A DNA stretch of 64,000 nucleotides from Paractinoplanes brasiliensis (GCF_004362215.1 NZ_SNWR01000001.1:6182001-6246000), one strand, 5' to 3'. Numbered from the stretch's first letter, positions 39,365-47,418 are shown. Notes: generated from the sequence alone by a model not told the origin. Translations and numbers: made by a program.

Positions 39365-40429
39365 GTGAAGGCGCACAGACGGCAGATGGCCGGCCTCGGC
39401 GTGGCGCTGGTGGCGGGCGCGGCGCTGATCTGGGCGCCGTCGCCGGCGGAACCGGCGCCGCCGCCTCCCACTGCCGCGCAGGCCTGGCCGGACGCGCAGA
39501 AAGGGACGCTGCCGCCCGACTTGCCGGACGGGACGGCGTACGACCCCGGACTGTTCCTCGACATCCGGACGTCGGTCGGATCGGCCCCCACCCGGGACGG
39601 CAAGCACATACGCCTGGTGATCCGTGGCCCCGGCGAGGCTGTCCGGGAACTGCGGCGACTGCCATTGACCCAGAACCCCGCCTTCGTGAGCCCCAGCGTC
39701 GCCGGTGACATCCTGGTCTGGGCCGAAAGCACCCGGGCCGGGCTGCACTTGTGGACAGCCGACCTGCGCGCCGGCCGGCCGGCGCGGCTGCTGACCGGCG
39801 ACATCGGTGATGCGCGGCTCTACCAGACCCAGTACGACCTGGTCATCTCCCCCGGGCGGGTCAACTGGGTGGCCGCGGCGCCCGAGGCCGGCACGGAGAT
39901 CCGGTCCGTGGCGCTGACCGGCGGGCCGGTCGCGAAGCGGGTCGTGCCGGGCAACTGGGCGCTGACCGCCTGGCCTTGGATGGTCGACGGCTTGGCGGAC
40001 ATCTCCGGCGCGAGCCGGCTGCGCAGCCTCGTCACCGGCGAGGAACGGGCCGTGCCGATCACCCGTCTGAGTGAGACAGCGTGCACTCCGCTCTGGTGCC
40101 GGGCCGTCTCGCTGGACGACGACGGCTACCCGAAGATCGAGGTGGTCCGGACCGACGGTGGCGAGCGTCGGCTGGTCGCCCGGGAAACTGCCCGTACCGT
40201 CATCTCCGACGTTGCGGTTCTCGGCCGCTTCGAGGTCTTCGCACGCGTCACCCCGGCGTCGGAACTTACCGGGCGAGACGAACTGCTGGTCTACGACATC
40301 GAGACGAACCGGACCGTGCGGGTCAGTCCGGAGGCCGGCAATGTCCGGTACCGCAACGGCGTACTGGAATGGACGACTGGCAACGCGGAGTCCTTCCTGC
40401 GTCATGTCCTGGATCTGCGATCGATCTGA
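39365..40429 (+). CDS. Secreted TolB/beta-propeller-like protein
   Basis: A 354-residue protein. An N-terminal signal peptide (RRQMAGLGVALVAGAALIWA) is followed by a proline-rich linker and then blade-like repeats: FVSPSVAGDILVWAESTR, YDLVISPGRVNWVAAAPE, WALTAWPWMVDGLADISGAS, VLGRFEVFARVTPASE and VRYRNGVLEWTTGNAES. This resembles actinobacterial exported beta-propellers without enzymatic motifs. GTG at 39365 with GAGG 11 nt upstream is preferred; a GTG at 39353 overlaps that GAGG. It lies between the methyltransferase and the zinc importer, but has no Zur-like box of its own. Confidence 0.7.
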   Translation: MKAHRRQMAGLGVALVAGAALIWAPSPAEPAPPPPTAAQAWPDAQKGTLPPDLPDGTAYDPGLFLDIRTSVGSAPTRDGKHIRLVIRGPGEAVRELRRLPLTQNPAFVSPSVAGDILVWAESTRAGLHLWTADLRAGRPARLLTGDIGDARLYQTQYDLVISPGRVNWVAAAPEAGTEIRSVALTGGPVAKRVVPGNWALTAWPWMVDGLADISGASRLRSLVTGEERAVPITRLSETACTPLWCRAVSLDDDGYPKIEVVRTDGGERRLVARETARTVISDVAVLGRFEVFARVTPASELTGRDELLVYDIETNRTVRVSPEAGNVRYRNGVLEWTTGNAESFLRHVLDLRSI

Positions 40430-40601
40430 CGAATGACCTCAATGGAAAGGTTTCCGTTGTGAGGTGATGCGGGTGCCCGCGCAGGGCTCTGTCATATACG
40501 GAATGGCTCCGAGCTGTCCTGCATATATGCACAACTGTTCATAACCGCAATTCTGGTGGCGCGATGCAAGGATTGTCATCTCGCAATTAGACGATTATTT
40601 G

Positions 40602-40616
40602 TGAAAACGATTATCG
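40602..40616 (+). promoter_or_regulatory. Zur box upstream of znuA
   Basis: TGAAAACGATTATCG matches 13 of 15 positions of the Zur consensus TGAAAACGATTTTCA. It lies 32 nt before the znuA ATG in an AT-rich stretch, where Zn-loaded Zur would block the promoter. Confidence 0.85.
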
Positions 40617-40647
40617 TTCTGCTCCTCAGTAACAGGGAGTGGAATCG

Positions 40648-41643
40648 ATGAAACACCGGCAACGCATACTTTGGATCGCGGCCGCCGCGGCAACCGCCAC
40701 AGTGCTGGCCGGCTGCGGCTCAGGCTCGGACGACAACGCCGGCCAGGCCGCCCCGGCGGCCTCCGGCGGCGCGGCCCTCGCTGTGGTCGCGACGACCCCC
40801 GAGGTGGCCGACTTCGTTCGCAACATCGGCGGATCCGACGTCGCCGTGACCCAGATCATCAAGCCGAACGTCGACCCGCACGACTACGAGCCGACCCCGG
40901 CCGACATCAAGGCGATCGGCGAGGCGAAAATCGTCGTCAAGAACGGTGTCGGCCTGGAGGAATGGCTGGACCGCACGATCGAATCCGCCGGCTTCAAGGG
41001 CGCCGTCGTCGACTCCAGCCAGGGGGTGACGCTGCGCGAGGGCGGTCACGAGGAGGGCGAGGAGCACGCGGAGGAGGAAGGCGAGGAGCACGCGGGGGAG
41101 GAGCACGACCCGCACATCTGGCACAACCCGCAAAACGTCAAGATCATGGTCGCCAACATCGAGAAGGGCCTGGCCGCGGCCGACCCCTCCCGGGCGGCGA
41201 CGTTCGCCAAGAACCTCACCGCGTATGCCGCGCAGATCGACAAGCTCGACGCCGACAACGAGGCCGCGTACGCCGGACTGCCCCCGGCGGAACGCAAGCT
41301 GGTGACCAACCACGACGCGTTCGGCTACTACGTCGACCGGTACAAGCTGGAGTTCGTCGGCTCGGTCATCCCCAGCCTCGACACCTCGGCCGAGCTGTCG
41401 GCCAAGCAGCTCAGCGATCTCGTGGCCAAGATCAAGGCAACCGGCGCCAAGGCCATCTTCACCGAGAGCTCGCTGCCGCCGAAGAGCGCCGAGGCCATCG
41501 CCCAGCAGGCCGGAGTCAAGGTGATCGGCGGTGAGGACGCCCTCTACGGCGACAGCCTCGGCGCCCCGGGCACGCCGGAGGGCACCTATCTCGGCGCCGA
41601 ACGGCACAACACCGAAGTCATCGTCTCGGCACTGGCCGGCTGA
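40648..41643 (+). CDS. znuA: Zinc ABC transporter substrate-binding lipoprotein
   Basis: A 331-residue lipoprotein (lipobox VLAGCGS, Cys23) of the cluster A-I family. Metal ligands are visible: His78 in VDPHDYEPTPADIKAI, the histidine in PHIWHNPQNVKIM (about 156-159), NHDAFGYYVDRY (about 226) and the acidic end region. The flexible loop at about 131-156 is rich in His and Glu (HEEGEEHAEEEGEEHAGEEH), the mark of zinc rather than manganese binders. GGGAG is 8 nt before the ATG at 40648. It heads znuA-znuC-znuB-znuB-arsR behind a Zur box. Confidence 0.95.
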   Translation: MKHRQRILWIAAAAATATVLAGCGSGSDDNAGQAAPAASGGAALAVVATTPEVADFVRNIGGSDVAVTQIIKPNVDPHDYEPTPADIKAIGEAKIVVKNGVGLEEWLDRTIESAGFKGAVVDSSQGVTLREGGHEEGEEHAEEEGEEHAGEEHDPHIWHNPQNVKIMVANIEKGLAAADPSRAATFAKNLTAYAAQIDKLDADNEAAYAGLPPAERKLVTNHDAFGYYVDRYKLEFVGSVIPSLDTSAELSAKQLSDLVAKIKATGAKAIFTESSLPPKSAEAIAQQAGVKVIGGEDALYGDSLGAPGTPEGTYLGAERHNTEVIVSALAG

Positions 41644-41644
41644 C

Positions 41645-42397
41645 ATGGCACCCGTCCTGCGGTACGCGGGGGTGAGCGTCGGGTATGACAGCGCGCCGGT
41701 GCTCACCCACGTCGATCTCGAGCTCGCCGCCGGCCAGCGCCTCGCGCTGGTCGGGCCGAACGGGGCCGGCAAATCCACGCTCATCAAGTCGGTGCTGGGC
41801 CTGGTGCCCGTGCTGGCCGGATCCGCCACCGTGCTCGGAGCCGACCCGGCCGCGGCGCGCGGCCGCGCCGGATATGTGCCGCAGACGGACACGCTGGACG
41901 CCGACTTCCCGGTCAGCGTCCGGCAGGTGGTGATGATGGGCCGCTACCGCGCCATCGGCTGGTGGCGGCCCGCTGGTACGGCCGACCGCCGGGCGGTGGC
42001 CGAGGCCCTGGACCGCGTCGGTCTGGCCGACCGGGCCGGGCACCGCTTCGGCACCCTGTCCGGCGGCCAGCGCCAGCGTGTGCTGCTGGCCCGGGCGATC
42101 GCCGCCGAGCCGCGGCTGCTGCTGCTCGACGAGCCGTTCAACGGCGTCGACGTGGTCAGCCAGGAGGCGATCACCCGGGTCCTGCGCGAGCTCAGCGACG
42201 GCGGGACCGCCCTGGTGCTCAGCACCCACGACCTGGGCGTCGCGCGGGATCTGGCCGACCAGGTCAGCCTGCTCAACGGCCGGCAGTGGGCCGTGGGAAA
42301 GCCGGCGGACACGCTCACCGCCGACAAGCTTCGAGCGGCCTACGGCGGCCACGCCGTCGACCTGCCCGACGGCCGGATGATTCTGGTCGAACCGTGA
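41645..42397 (+). CDS. znuC: Zinc ABC transporter ATP-binding protein
   Basis: A 250-residue ABC ATPase: Walker A LVGPNGAGKSTLIKS, Q-loop GYVPQTDTLDADFPVSV, signature LSGGQRQRVLLARAI, Walker B LLLLDEPFNGVD, and switch LSTHDLGVA. The GYVPQ-xx-xxDxxFP segment is typical of the Zn/Mn (MntB/ZnuC) subgroup. It starts 1 nt after the znuA stop, and its stop overlaps the first permease start. Confidence 0.95.
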   Translation: MAPVLRYAGVSVGYDSAPVLTHVDLELAAGQRLALVGPNGAGKSTLIKSVLGLVPVLAGSATVLGADPAAARGRAGYVPQTDTLDADFPVSVRQVVMMGRYRAIGWWRPAGTADRRAVAEALDRVGLADRAGHRFGTLSGGQRQRVLLARAIAAEPRLLLLDEPFNGVDVVSQEAITRVLRELSDGGTALVLSTHDLGVARDLADQVSLLNGRQWAVGKPADTLTADKLRAAYGGHAVDLPDGRMILVEP

Positions 42398-43278
42398 TCG
42401 AGCCGTTCACCCTGCCGTTCATGGCCCGCGCCCTGGCCGAGATCGGGCTGCTGGCACTGGTCTGCGGCCCCGTCAGCGTGTTCGTCTTCGCCCGGCGGCT
42501 GTCGTTCGTCTCCGACGCGATCACCCACACGGTCTTTCCCGGCGTCGTGATCGGCTTCGTCGCCGGTGGCCTTCAGGGCCTGTTCGTCGGCGCCCTGGTC
42601 GCCGGTGTCGTCACGGCGGCGGTGCTGACCGTGATGACGCGGGGTGGCCGGGTTTCCGACGACGCGGCCACCGCGGTGGTGCTGACAGCCATGTTCTCCC
42701 TCGGCGTGGTGCTGGTGTCGCGGCGCACCTCGTACACCGCGGACCTGACGTCGTTCTTGTTCGGCCGTCTGCTCACCGTCACCCCGCGGCAGCTCGCCGA
42801 GACGGCCGTGCTCGCGGTGGTGGTCCTGGTCGCCCTGCTGATCGGCGCCCGGGCCCTGCTGTTCCGCACCTTCGACCCGGCTGGTGCGGCCGCGGCCGGG
42901 TTCCGGGTCGCCTGGCTCGACCTGTGGCTCAACATCGTCGTCGCGCTGGTCGTGGTGGCCGCGGTTCGCGCCGTCGGCACGATCCTCGTGGTCGCCCTGC
43001 TGATCGTCCCGGCCGCGGCGGCGCGGATGGTGACCGATCGGCTCGCGGTCATGGCGGTGATCGGCACGGTCCTGATCGGCTTCGCCGGCTACGCCGGGCT
43101 CCTGGCCAGCTGGACCGCGTCCCTGCACTACGGCGTGGCCCTCACCTCGGCCTCGTCGGTGGTGCTGCTGCTGGTCGCCGCCTATCTCCTGCTCATCCCC
43201 GTACGACTGTTGCGGGACCGGCGCCGTCCGGCGCCGCCCGCGACGGAGAGGAACTCCGCCCATGAGCTGGTGGGATGA
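42394..43278 (+). CDS. znuB: Zinc ABC transporter permease, first copy
   Basis: A 294-residue permease of the ABC-3 family, eight helices, with FVFARRLSFVSDAITHTVFP, GVVIGFVAGG, and AVRAVGTILVVALLIVPAAAAR. The GTG at 42394 overlaps the ATPase stop. It differs clearly from the second permease gene, which it overlaps by 17 nt. Two permease genes suggest a heterodimeric channel, as in some Mn/Zn ABC systems. Confidence 0.93.
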   Translation: MIEPFTLPFMARALAEIGLLALVCGPVSVFVFARRLSFVSDAITHTVFPGVVIGFVAGGLQGLFVGALVAGVVTAAVLTVMTRGGRVSDDAATAVVLTAMFSLGVVLVSRRTSYTADLTSFLFGRLLTVTPRQLAETAVLAVVVLVALLIGARALLFRTFDPAGAAAAGFRVAWLDLWLNIVVALVVVAAVRAVGTILVVALLIVPAAAARMVTDRLAVMAVIGTVLIGFAGYAGLLASWTASLHYGVALTSASSVVLLLVAAYLLLIPVRLLRDRRRPAPPATERNSAHELVG

Positions 43279-44098
43279 CGCGTTGCACCGCGCCACCGTC
43301 GAGGTGATCCTCGCCGCCGCGCTGGCCGGGCTTGTCGGGGTGCAGATCGTGCTGCGCCGCCTGTCGTTCTTCACCATGGCCCTCACCCACGCGACTTTCC
43401 CCGGGGTGGTGGCCGCCTCCATCATCGGCGTCAACATTTTCGTCGGTGGCGTCGTCGCGGGTGGGATCGTCGCGCTCGGCGTCGCGGCGCTGACCCGCCG
43501 GCGGGGTCAGGACGCGTCGGCGGCCACGGGGGTGCTGCTGTCGGCGGGCTTCGCGCTCGGGGCGGCGCTGGTGGCCACGCAGAGCGGTTTCAGCCGGGAC
43601 CTGTCGTCGTTCCTGGTCGGGTCGATCCTCACGGTCGGCACGCAGGATCTCATCACGACCGCCGCGGTGCTCGTGGCCGTGGCGCTTGTGCTCGCCGTGG
43701 CGGCCCGGCCGTTGCAGCACATCGGTTTCGACCGGGCCGGGGCGCAGGCGGCCGGGACGCCGATCGGCCGGTGGGACGTCGTGCTGCTGCTGACCATCGA
43801 GGTGGTCGTGGTCACCATGGTGCCCGCCGTGGGCACGATTCTCGCCGTCTCGCTGATCGTCGCGCCGGCGGCCGCGGCGCGACTGTGGTCGGACCGGTTG
43901 CCGGTGATCACCGTGCTGGCGGTCCTCTTCGCTGTCGGCAGCGGGCTCTTCGGATTGTGGATCTCCACCCGGTGGAACGTCGCCGCGGGCGCGAGCATCT
44001 CGCTCACGGCTACGGCGGTGCTGGCGCTCTCGTGGCTGCCGGCCCGGCTCCGGGCGCTGCGGTACCGGCTCACCGTCGCGGCCGGAGCACCGGCATGA
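43262..44098 (+). CDS. znuB: Zinc ABC transporter permease, second copy
   Basis: A 278-residue ABC-3 permease: FLAxLVG-type start with VQIVLRRLSFFTMALTHATF, PGVVAASIIGVNIFVGG, and the conserved MVPAVGTILAVSLIVAPAAA. Its ATG at 43262 lies inside the end of the first permease gene, implying tight coupling. Together with the first copy it likely forms the membrane channel. Confidence 0.93.
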   Translation: MSWWDDALHRATVEVILAAALAGLVGVQIVLRRLSFFTMALTHATFPGVVAASIIGVNIFVGGVVAGGIVALGVAALTRRRGQDASAATGVLLSAGFALGAALVATQSGFSRDLSSFLVGSILTVGTQDLITTAAVLVAVALVLAVAARPLQHIGFDRAGAQAAGTPIGRWDVVLLLTIEVVVVTMVPAVGTILAVSLIVAPAAAARLWSDRLPVITVLAVLFAVGSGLFGLWISTRWNVAAGASISLTATAVLALSWLPARLRALRYRLTVAAGAPA

Positions 44099-44394
44099 GC
44101 GCGGAACCGGTGATCAGCCCGAACGCGCTGGCCAAGGCGGTCGCGGCGTTGCGGGGCATGGCCTACGAGCATCGGCTGCACATCCTGATCCTGTTGCGTG
44201 CCGGGGAAGCCACCCCGTCGGCGTTGAGCGAGGCGGTCCCGGCGCACGCCACCGCGGTGTCGCATCACCTGCGCAATCTGATTCACGCCGGTCTGGTCCA
44301 GCGACGGCGCCGGGGCAGGCAGGTGTATTACTCGCTGCCGAACGAGTCGATCGGCCGGCTCGTCGACGAGGTGCTGACGTACGTCGCCGACTGA
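44095..44394 (+). CDS. ArsR-family regulator at the end of the znu operon
   Basis: A 99-residue winged helix: ALRGMAYEHRLHILILLRAG, then PAHATAVSHHLRNLIHAGLV as recognition helix and QRRRRGRQVYYSLPNESI as wing. No CxC site and no alpha-5 DxH...HxxE site is present, so it is not a canonical As or Zn sensor; the two histidines before helix 2 (EHRLH) could be part of another site. ATG at 44095 overlaps the permease stop. It may fine-tune the importer or a linked gene. Confidence 0.85.
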   Translation: MSAEPVISPNALAKAVAALRGMAYEHRLHILILLRAGEATPSALSEAVPAHATAVSHHLRNLIHAGLVQRRRRGRQVYYSLPNESIGRLVDEVLTYVAD

Positions 44395-44398
44395 GGGT

Positions 44399-44425
44399 GC
44401 CGGGACACCCTTCGGGAGTCCCGGC
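44399..44425. terminator. Bidirectional terminator between the znu operon and rpmE
   Basis: GCCGGGAC (44399-44406) pairs with GTCCCGGC (44418-44425) across an 11-nt loop, between two convergent stop codons (44394 and 44432). Confidence 0.65.
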
Positions 44426-44431
44426 TCAGCC

Positions 44432-44689
44432 TCACTTCGGGCCGAGGGCACGGGCGTACTTGGCGCGGAACTTCTCGACCCGCCCGGCGGTGTCGAGCAG
44501 CCGGGTGCGGCCGGTCCAGAACGGGTGGCTGGCCGCCGAGATCTCGACGTCGATCACCGGATACGTGTTGCCGTCCTCCCACTCGACCGTCTTGTCGCTG
44601 GTCGCGGTCGATCGAGTGAGGAACGCGTAGTCGGCGCTGCGGTCGCGGAAGACGACGTAGCCGTACGCCGGGTGAGTGTCTTTCTTCAT
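44432..44689 (-). CDS. rpmE2: Ribosomal protein bL31, type B (zinc-independent)
   Basis: An 85-residue type-B L31: MKKDTHPAYGYVVFRDRSAD, FLTRSTATSDKTVEWEDGNT, YPVIDVEISAASHPFWTGRT, VEKFRAKYARALGPK. The CxxC zinc site of the housekeeping form is absent. Under zinc starvation it replaces the Zn-binding L31, releasing zinc. AAAGGAG lies 9 nt before the ATG. It is downstream of the CobW-type gene in the Zur-controlled leftward unit. Confidence 0.95.
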   Translation of the reverse strand: MKKDTHPAYGYVVFRDRSADYAFLTRSTATSDKTVEWEDGNTYPVIDVEISAASHPFWTGRTRLLDTAGRVEKFRAKYARALGPK

Positions 44690-44823
44690 CTCTGTTTCTC
44701 CTTTGTGGTGGCGAGCCGGAAGCACCGCGCGAGCGGATCGGGTGCTGCGGCCCGGAACTCGGCACCCTCGGCGAGCTCGCTGTCGGTGAGCAGGCAACCG
44801 GCAAGGATGCGGCGCAGGTGTGC
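44686..44823 (-). pseudogene. C-terminal remnant of a second CobW-type gene
   Basis: Between the CobW gene stop and the L31 start, the minus strand encodes RRILAGCLLTDSELAEGAEF, RAAAPDPLARCFRLATTKEK, QR-stop. This closely parallels the end of the intact protein upstream (TATLSACLLSDAELADGTDS, WRVLPDPFADFLP). It is therefore the tail of a tandem paralogue whose first ~360 codons were deleted, or of a duplication. Its stop overlaps the L31 ATG. Confidence 0.75.
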
Positions 44824-44837
44824 CCGCTGAGGATTCG

Positions 44838-46070
44838 TCAGGACGTAGCGCGCTCTGTGACCGTGGGCTGGTCCGCGTCGCCATCGGCGGGGAGGAAATC
44901 GGCGAAGGGGTCGGGTAGTACGCGCCAGCTGTCCGTGCCGTCGGCGAGTTCGGCGTCGCTCAGCAGGCAGGCGCTCAGCGTCGCGGTCATGGCGTCGACG
45001 TCGAGGTCGAAGCCGACGAACGACAGCATGGTGTTGCGGTCGCCGTAATAGAGGTCCCAGGTGGCGTCGGCGGCGAGACGGCGCATGTCGGTCGCCTCGT
45101 CCCAGCGCTCGCGGGGCAGCGCGGCCAGCCAATGGCCGAGATTGCCGAGCAGCAGGCCACCGCCGGATGACTCCCAGGCGATCGCCGTGCCGGGCTGGGT
45201 GGCGATCCATAGTTGCCCGCGCCCGCGCAGCGCCTCGGCGGTCAGGTCGTCGAGGGCGTCGTGCAGCCGCTGCGGGTGAAACGGGCGTCGGCTCTGGAAG
45301 AGCATCGCGTTGACGCCGTGCTCGCCGGGCCGGTCGTGGATGCCGATCGGATAGCCCTCCAGCGCGCGGCCCATCATGCCGGGGACGGCCGGATCGTGAC
45401 GCCCGGAGCGCAGCAGCCGCCCGGCGAGTCCCGTGCAGTCGACCTTGGGGCTGTCGCCGACGTGCACGTGCGCCGCCCACGGCGCCAGCCGGTGCAGGAG
45501 GGCGGCGAGCCGATCCCGCTCCAGCGCGTCGGCGCCGGGGGTGCTCCACACGACCAGCGTGTCGGCGAACTCGATCTGGCGGATCACGACGTCCGCAACA
45601 CCGCGCTCGTCGTTGCCGGCGGCATGTAGGTCACGGTCGCGCAGGCTGTCGGTGCTGGTGAGATCGTCGATCACGGCGGTGGCCTCGACGACGGTGACAT
45701 AGGAGTCGAACCGCACGGCCTCGGCGACGGCGAGACCGGCCGCGGCGACCGCTTCGGGCTCGACGGCGGGTGGCAGCGCCAGCACCAGGTCGCTGCCCGG
45801 GCGCTCCCGGCTCAGCCGCACGAGGGTGGGCAGGATGTCTTCCCGCAGGGTGCAGGACACGCAGCCGTGCACGAGATCGGTGCGGCCCTGCTCGAGAACC
45901 TCATCGGCGGTGCGCACGGTGCGGCGCACGACGCCGTCGCGGACACCGGTCAGGTCATGCGTGACGAGCACGAGCGAGGGGTCGGTGACCAGCAAGCTGC
46001 GGGCCACGGCGTCAGTGGCGGCGGCGGAGAATCCGGCAAGCACGGTCACGTGGGGACGGGAGTCGGTCAT
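44838..46070 (-). CDS. CobW/COG0523-type metal-homeostasis protein with degenerate P-loop
   Basis: A 410-residue member of the COG0523 group used in zinc starvation. The C-terminal CobW domain is normal (FHPQRLHDALDDLTAEALRG, GQLWIATQPGTAIAWESSGG, GDRNTMLSFVGFDLDVDAM). The N-terminal GTPase half is not: the Walker A position reads VLAGFSAAATDAVARSLL, without the GxxxxGK(S/T), and the metal motif CxCC is CVSCTLRED (Cys70, Cys73). GTP hydrolysis is therefore doubtful; it could act as a metal-binding partner or use another nucleotide mode. It starts 14 nt from a bidirectional Zur box, so zinc limitation should induce it. Confidence 0.88.
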   Translation of the reverse strand: MTDSRPHVTVLAGFSAAATDAVARSLLVTDPSLVLVTHDLTGVRDGVVRRTVRTADEVLEQGRTDLVHGCVSCTLREDILPTLVRLSRERPGSDLVLALPPAVEPEAVAAAGLAVAEAVRFDSYVTVVEATAVIDDLTSTDSLRDRDLHAAGNDERGVADVVIRQIEFADTLVVWSTPGADALERDRLAALLHRLAPWAAHVHVGDSPKVDCTGLAGRLLRSGRHDPAVPGMMGRALEGYPIGIHDRPGEHGVNAMLFQSRRPFHPQRLHDALDDLTAEALRGRGQLWIATQPGTAIAWESSGGGLLLGNLGHWLAALPRERWDEATDMRRLAADATWDLYYGDRNTMLSFVGFDLDVDAMTATLSACLLSDAELADGTDSWRVLPDPFADFLPADGDADQPTVTERATS

Positions 46071-46083
46071 ACCCCCATCTTGT

Positions 46084-46098
46084 TGGAAACGATTTTCA
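46084..46098. promoter_or_regulatory. Bidirectional Zur box
   Basis: TGGAAACGATTTTCA matches 14 of 15 consensus positions and lies between the divergent CobW (start 46070) and rpmB (start 46115) genes, so one site can control both operons. Confidence 0.9.
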
Positions 46099-46114
46099 TT
46101 GTAAAGTGAGCCGC

Positions 46115-46351
46115 ATGTCTTTCGTCTGTGACGTCACCGGCAAACAGCCGGGCTTCGGCAACAACGTGTCCCACTCCCATCGGCGCACCCGACGCCGGTG
46201 GAACCCGAACGTGCAGCGGCGCCGCTACTTCCTGCCCTCGGAAAACCGGCACCTGCGGCTCAACGTCAGCACCACGGGCATCAAGATCATCGACCGGGAC
46301 GGCATCGAGGCCGTCGTGGCCCGGCTGCGCGCTCGGGGAGTCAAGCTCTGA
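46115..46351 (+). CDS. rpmB: Ribosomal protein bL28, zinc-independent paralogue
   Basis: A 78-residue L28: MSFVCDVTGKQPGFGNNVSH, SHRRTRRRWNPNVQRRRYFL, TTGIKIIDRDGIEAVVARLR. Only one cysteine remains of the four zinc ligands of the housekeeping form. ATG at 46115 is used; a GTG at 46106 is also in frame. First of three overlapping ribosomal genes under the Zur box. Confidence 0.95.
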   Translation: MSFVCDVTGKQPGFGNNVSHSHRRTRRRWNPNVQRRRYFLPSENRHLRLNVSTTGIKIIDRDGIEAVVARLRARGVKL

Positions 46352-46518
46352 TGGCCCGCTCGACCGACGTCCGCCCCGTCATCAAACTGCGCAGCACCGG
46401 CGGGACCGGCTACACGTACGTCACCCGCAAGAACCGCCGCAACAACCCCGACCGCCTGGTGCTGCGCAAATACGATCCGTTGCTGCGCCGGCACGTCGAC
46501 TTCCGCGAGGAGCGCTGA
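46351..46518 (+). CDS. rpmG: Ribosomal protein bL33, zinc-independent paralogue
   Basis: A 55-residue L33 with VRPVIKLRSTGGTGYTYVTR, KNRRNNPDRLVLRKYDPLLR, RHVDFREER. No cysteines, so no zinc ribbon. Start and stop overlap neighbouring genes (TGATG both ends). Confidence 0.95.
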   Translation: MARSTDVRPVIKLRSTGGTGYTYVTRKNRRNNPDRLVLRKYDPLLRRHVDFREER

Positions 46519-46823
46519 TGGCCCGCCGAGCCCTGATCGAACGGGAGAAGCGGCGCGCCTCACTCACCGCCCGCCACTTCGAGCGCCGCGCCGAGTTGAA
46601 ACGCCTCATCGCCGCCCCCGCCACCTCGCCCGAGGAGCGAGCGGACGCCGTACGGCAGCTCGCGTCGCTGCCGCGCGACTCCAGCCCATCACGGCGGCGC
46701 AGCCGTGACATGGTCGACGGCCGGCCACGAGGGGCGCTCACCCGCTTCGGGCTCTCGCGCGTGCGGTTCCGCCAGATGGCACATGAGGGGCAGCTCCCCG
46801 GCATTCGCAAAGCGTCGTGGTGA
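46518..46823 (+). CDS. rpsN: Ribosomal protein uS14, long zinc-independent form
   Basis: A 101-residue S14: MARRALIEREKRRASLTARH, LPRDSSPSRRRSRDMVDGRP, RGALTRFGLSRVRFRQMAHE, GQLPGIRKASW. The short Zn-binding S14 has a CxxC-x12-CxxC; this one has none. It replaces the Zn form under zinc starvation. Confidence 0.95.
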   Translation: MARRALIEREKRRASLTARHFERRAELKRLIAAPATSPEERADAVRQLASLPRDSSPSRRRSRDMVDGRPRGALTRFGLSRVRFRQMAHEGQLPGIRKASW

Positions 46824-46867
46824 CGGAGCGCATTGCCGCGCTCGGGTGCCCGTGAAAGCATCTGCGC

Positions 46868-47197
46868 ATGCGAGACGGTGCCATCGAGCGCTATGAGGCG
46901 GCCGGGGAGCTGTTCAAGGCGCTGTCGTCGCCGATCCGCCTGGCCATCGTCGACCTGCTCGCGGCCGAGCCTCGCTATGTGCACCAGCTGGTCGAGCTGA
47001 CCGGCCTCACCCAGCCCCACGTGTCGCAGCATCTCCGCGTGCTCCGCATGGCCGGAGTGGTCCGCGGCGTGCGGCAGAGCCGCGAGATCGCCTACACCCT
47101 GCGCGACGACCACGTGGCCCACATCGTGCGGGACGCGCTCGCGCACGCCGGGGAGGGCTGGCGGCACGCGCCGGATCGTGACTCAGGCCCCACCTGA
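46868..47197 (+). CDS. SmtB-type zinc-sensing ArsR-family repressor
   Basis: A 109-residue winged helix: LFKALSSPIRLAIVDLLAAE, recognition helix TQPHVSQHLRVLRMAGVV, wing VRQSREIAYTL. The C-terminal helix carries the complete alpha-5 metal site D-x-H-x10-H-x2-E (Asp80, His82, His93, Glu96), the Zn(II)/Co(II) site of SmtB and CzrA. In mycobacteria smtB is next to zur and reports zinc excess; here it follows the zinc-starvation ribosomal genes by 44 nt. No Shine-Dalgarno is evident before the ATG, so the transcript may be leaderless. Confidence 0.88.
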   Translation: MRDGAIERYEAAGELFKALSSPIRLAIVDLLAAEPRYVHQLVELTGLTQPHVSQHLRVLRMAGVVRGVRQSREIAYTLRDDHVAHIVRDALAHAGEGWRHAPDRDSGPT

Positions 47198-47418
47198 CGC
47201 CTGACTCGCGATCCGGCGTACGCCGTCGGCAACGCTGCGCGGCGACCACCGCCCGCCGCAAACTGCTGCCGCGACGTTCCCGCGTCCCCCAACGGACCGC
47301 CGGGAGCTGTGAACAGCAGTTCCTCCGGACGGAGGACCTGTTCCAAAAGCCAAGAGGACGGACTGTCGATCCTGGTGCGGCGCCGTGTCAAGAAAACCGG
47401 AAGTGGGACACCCCGTTG

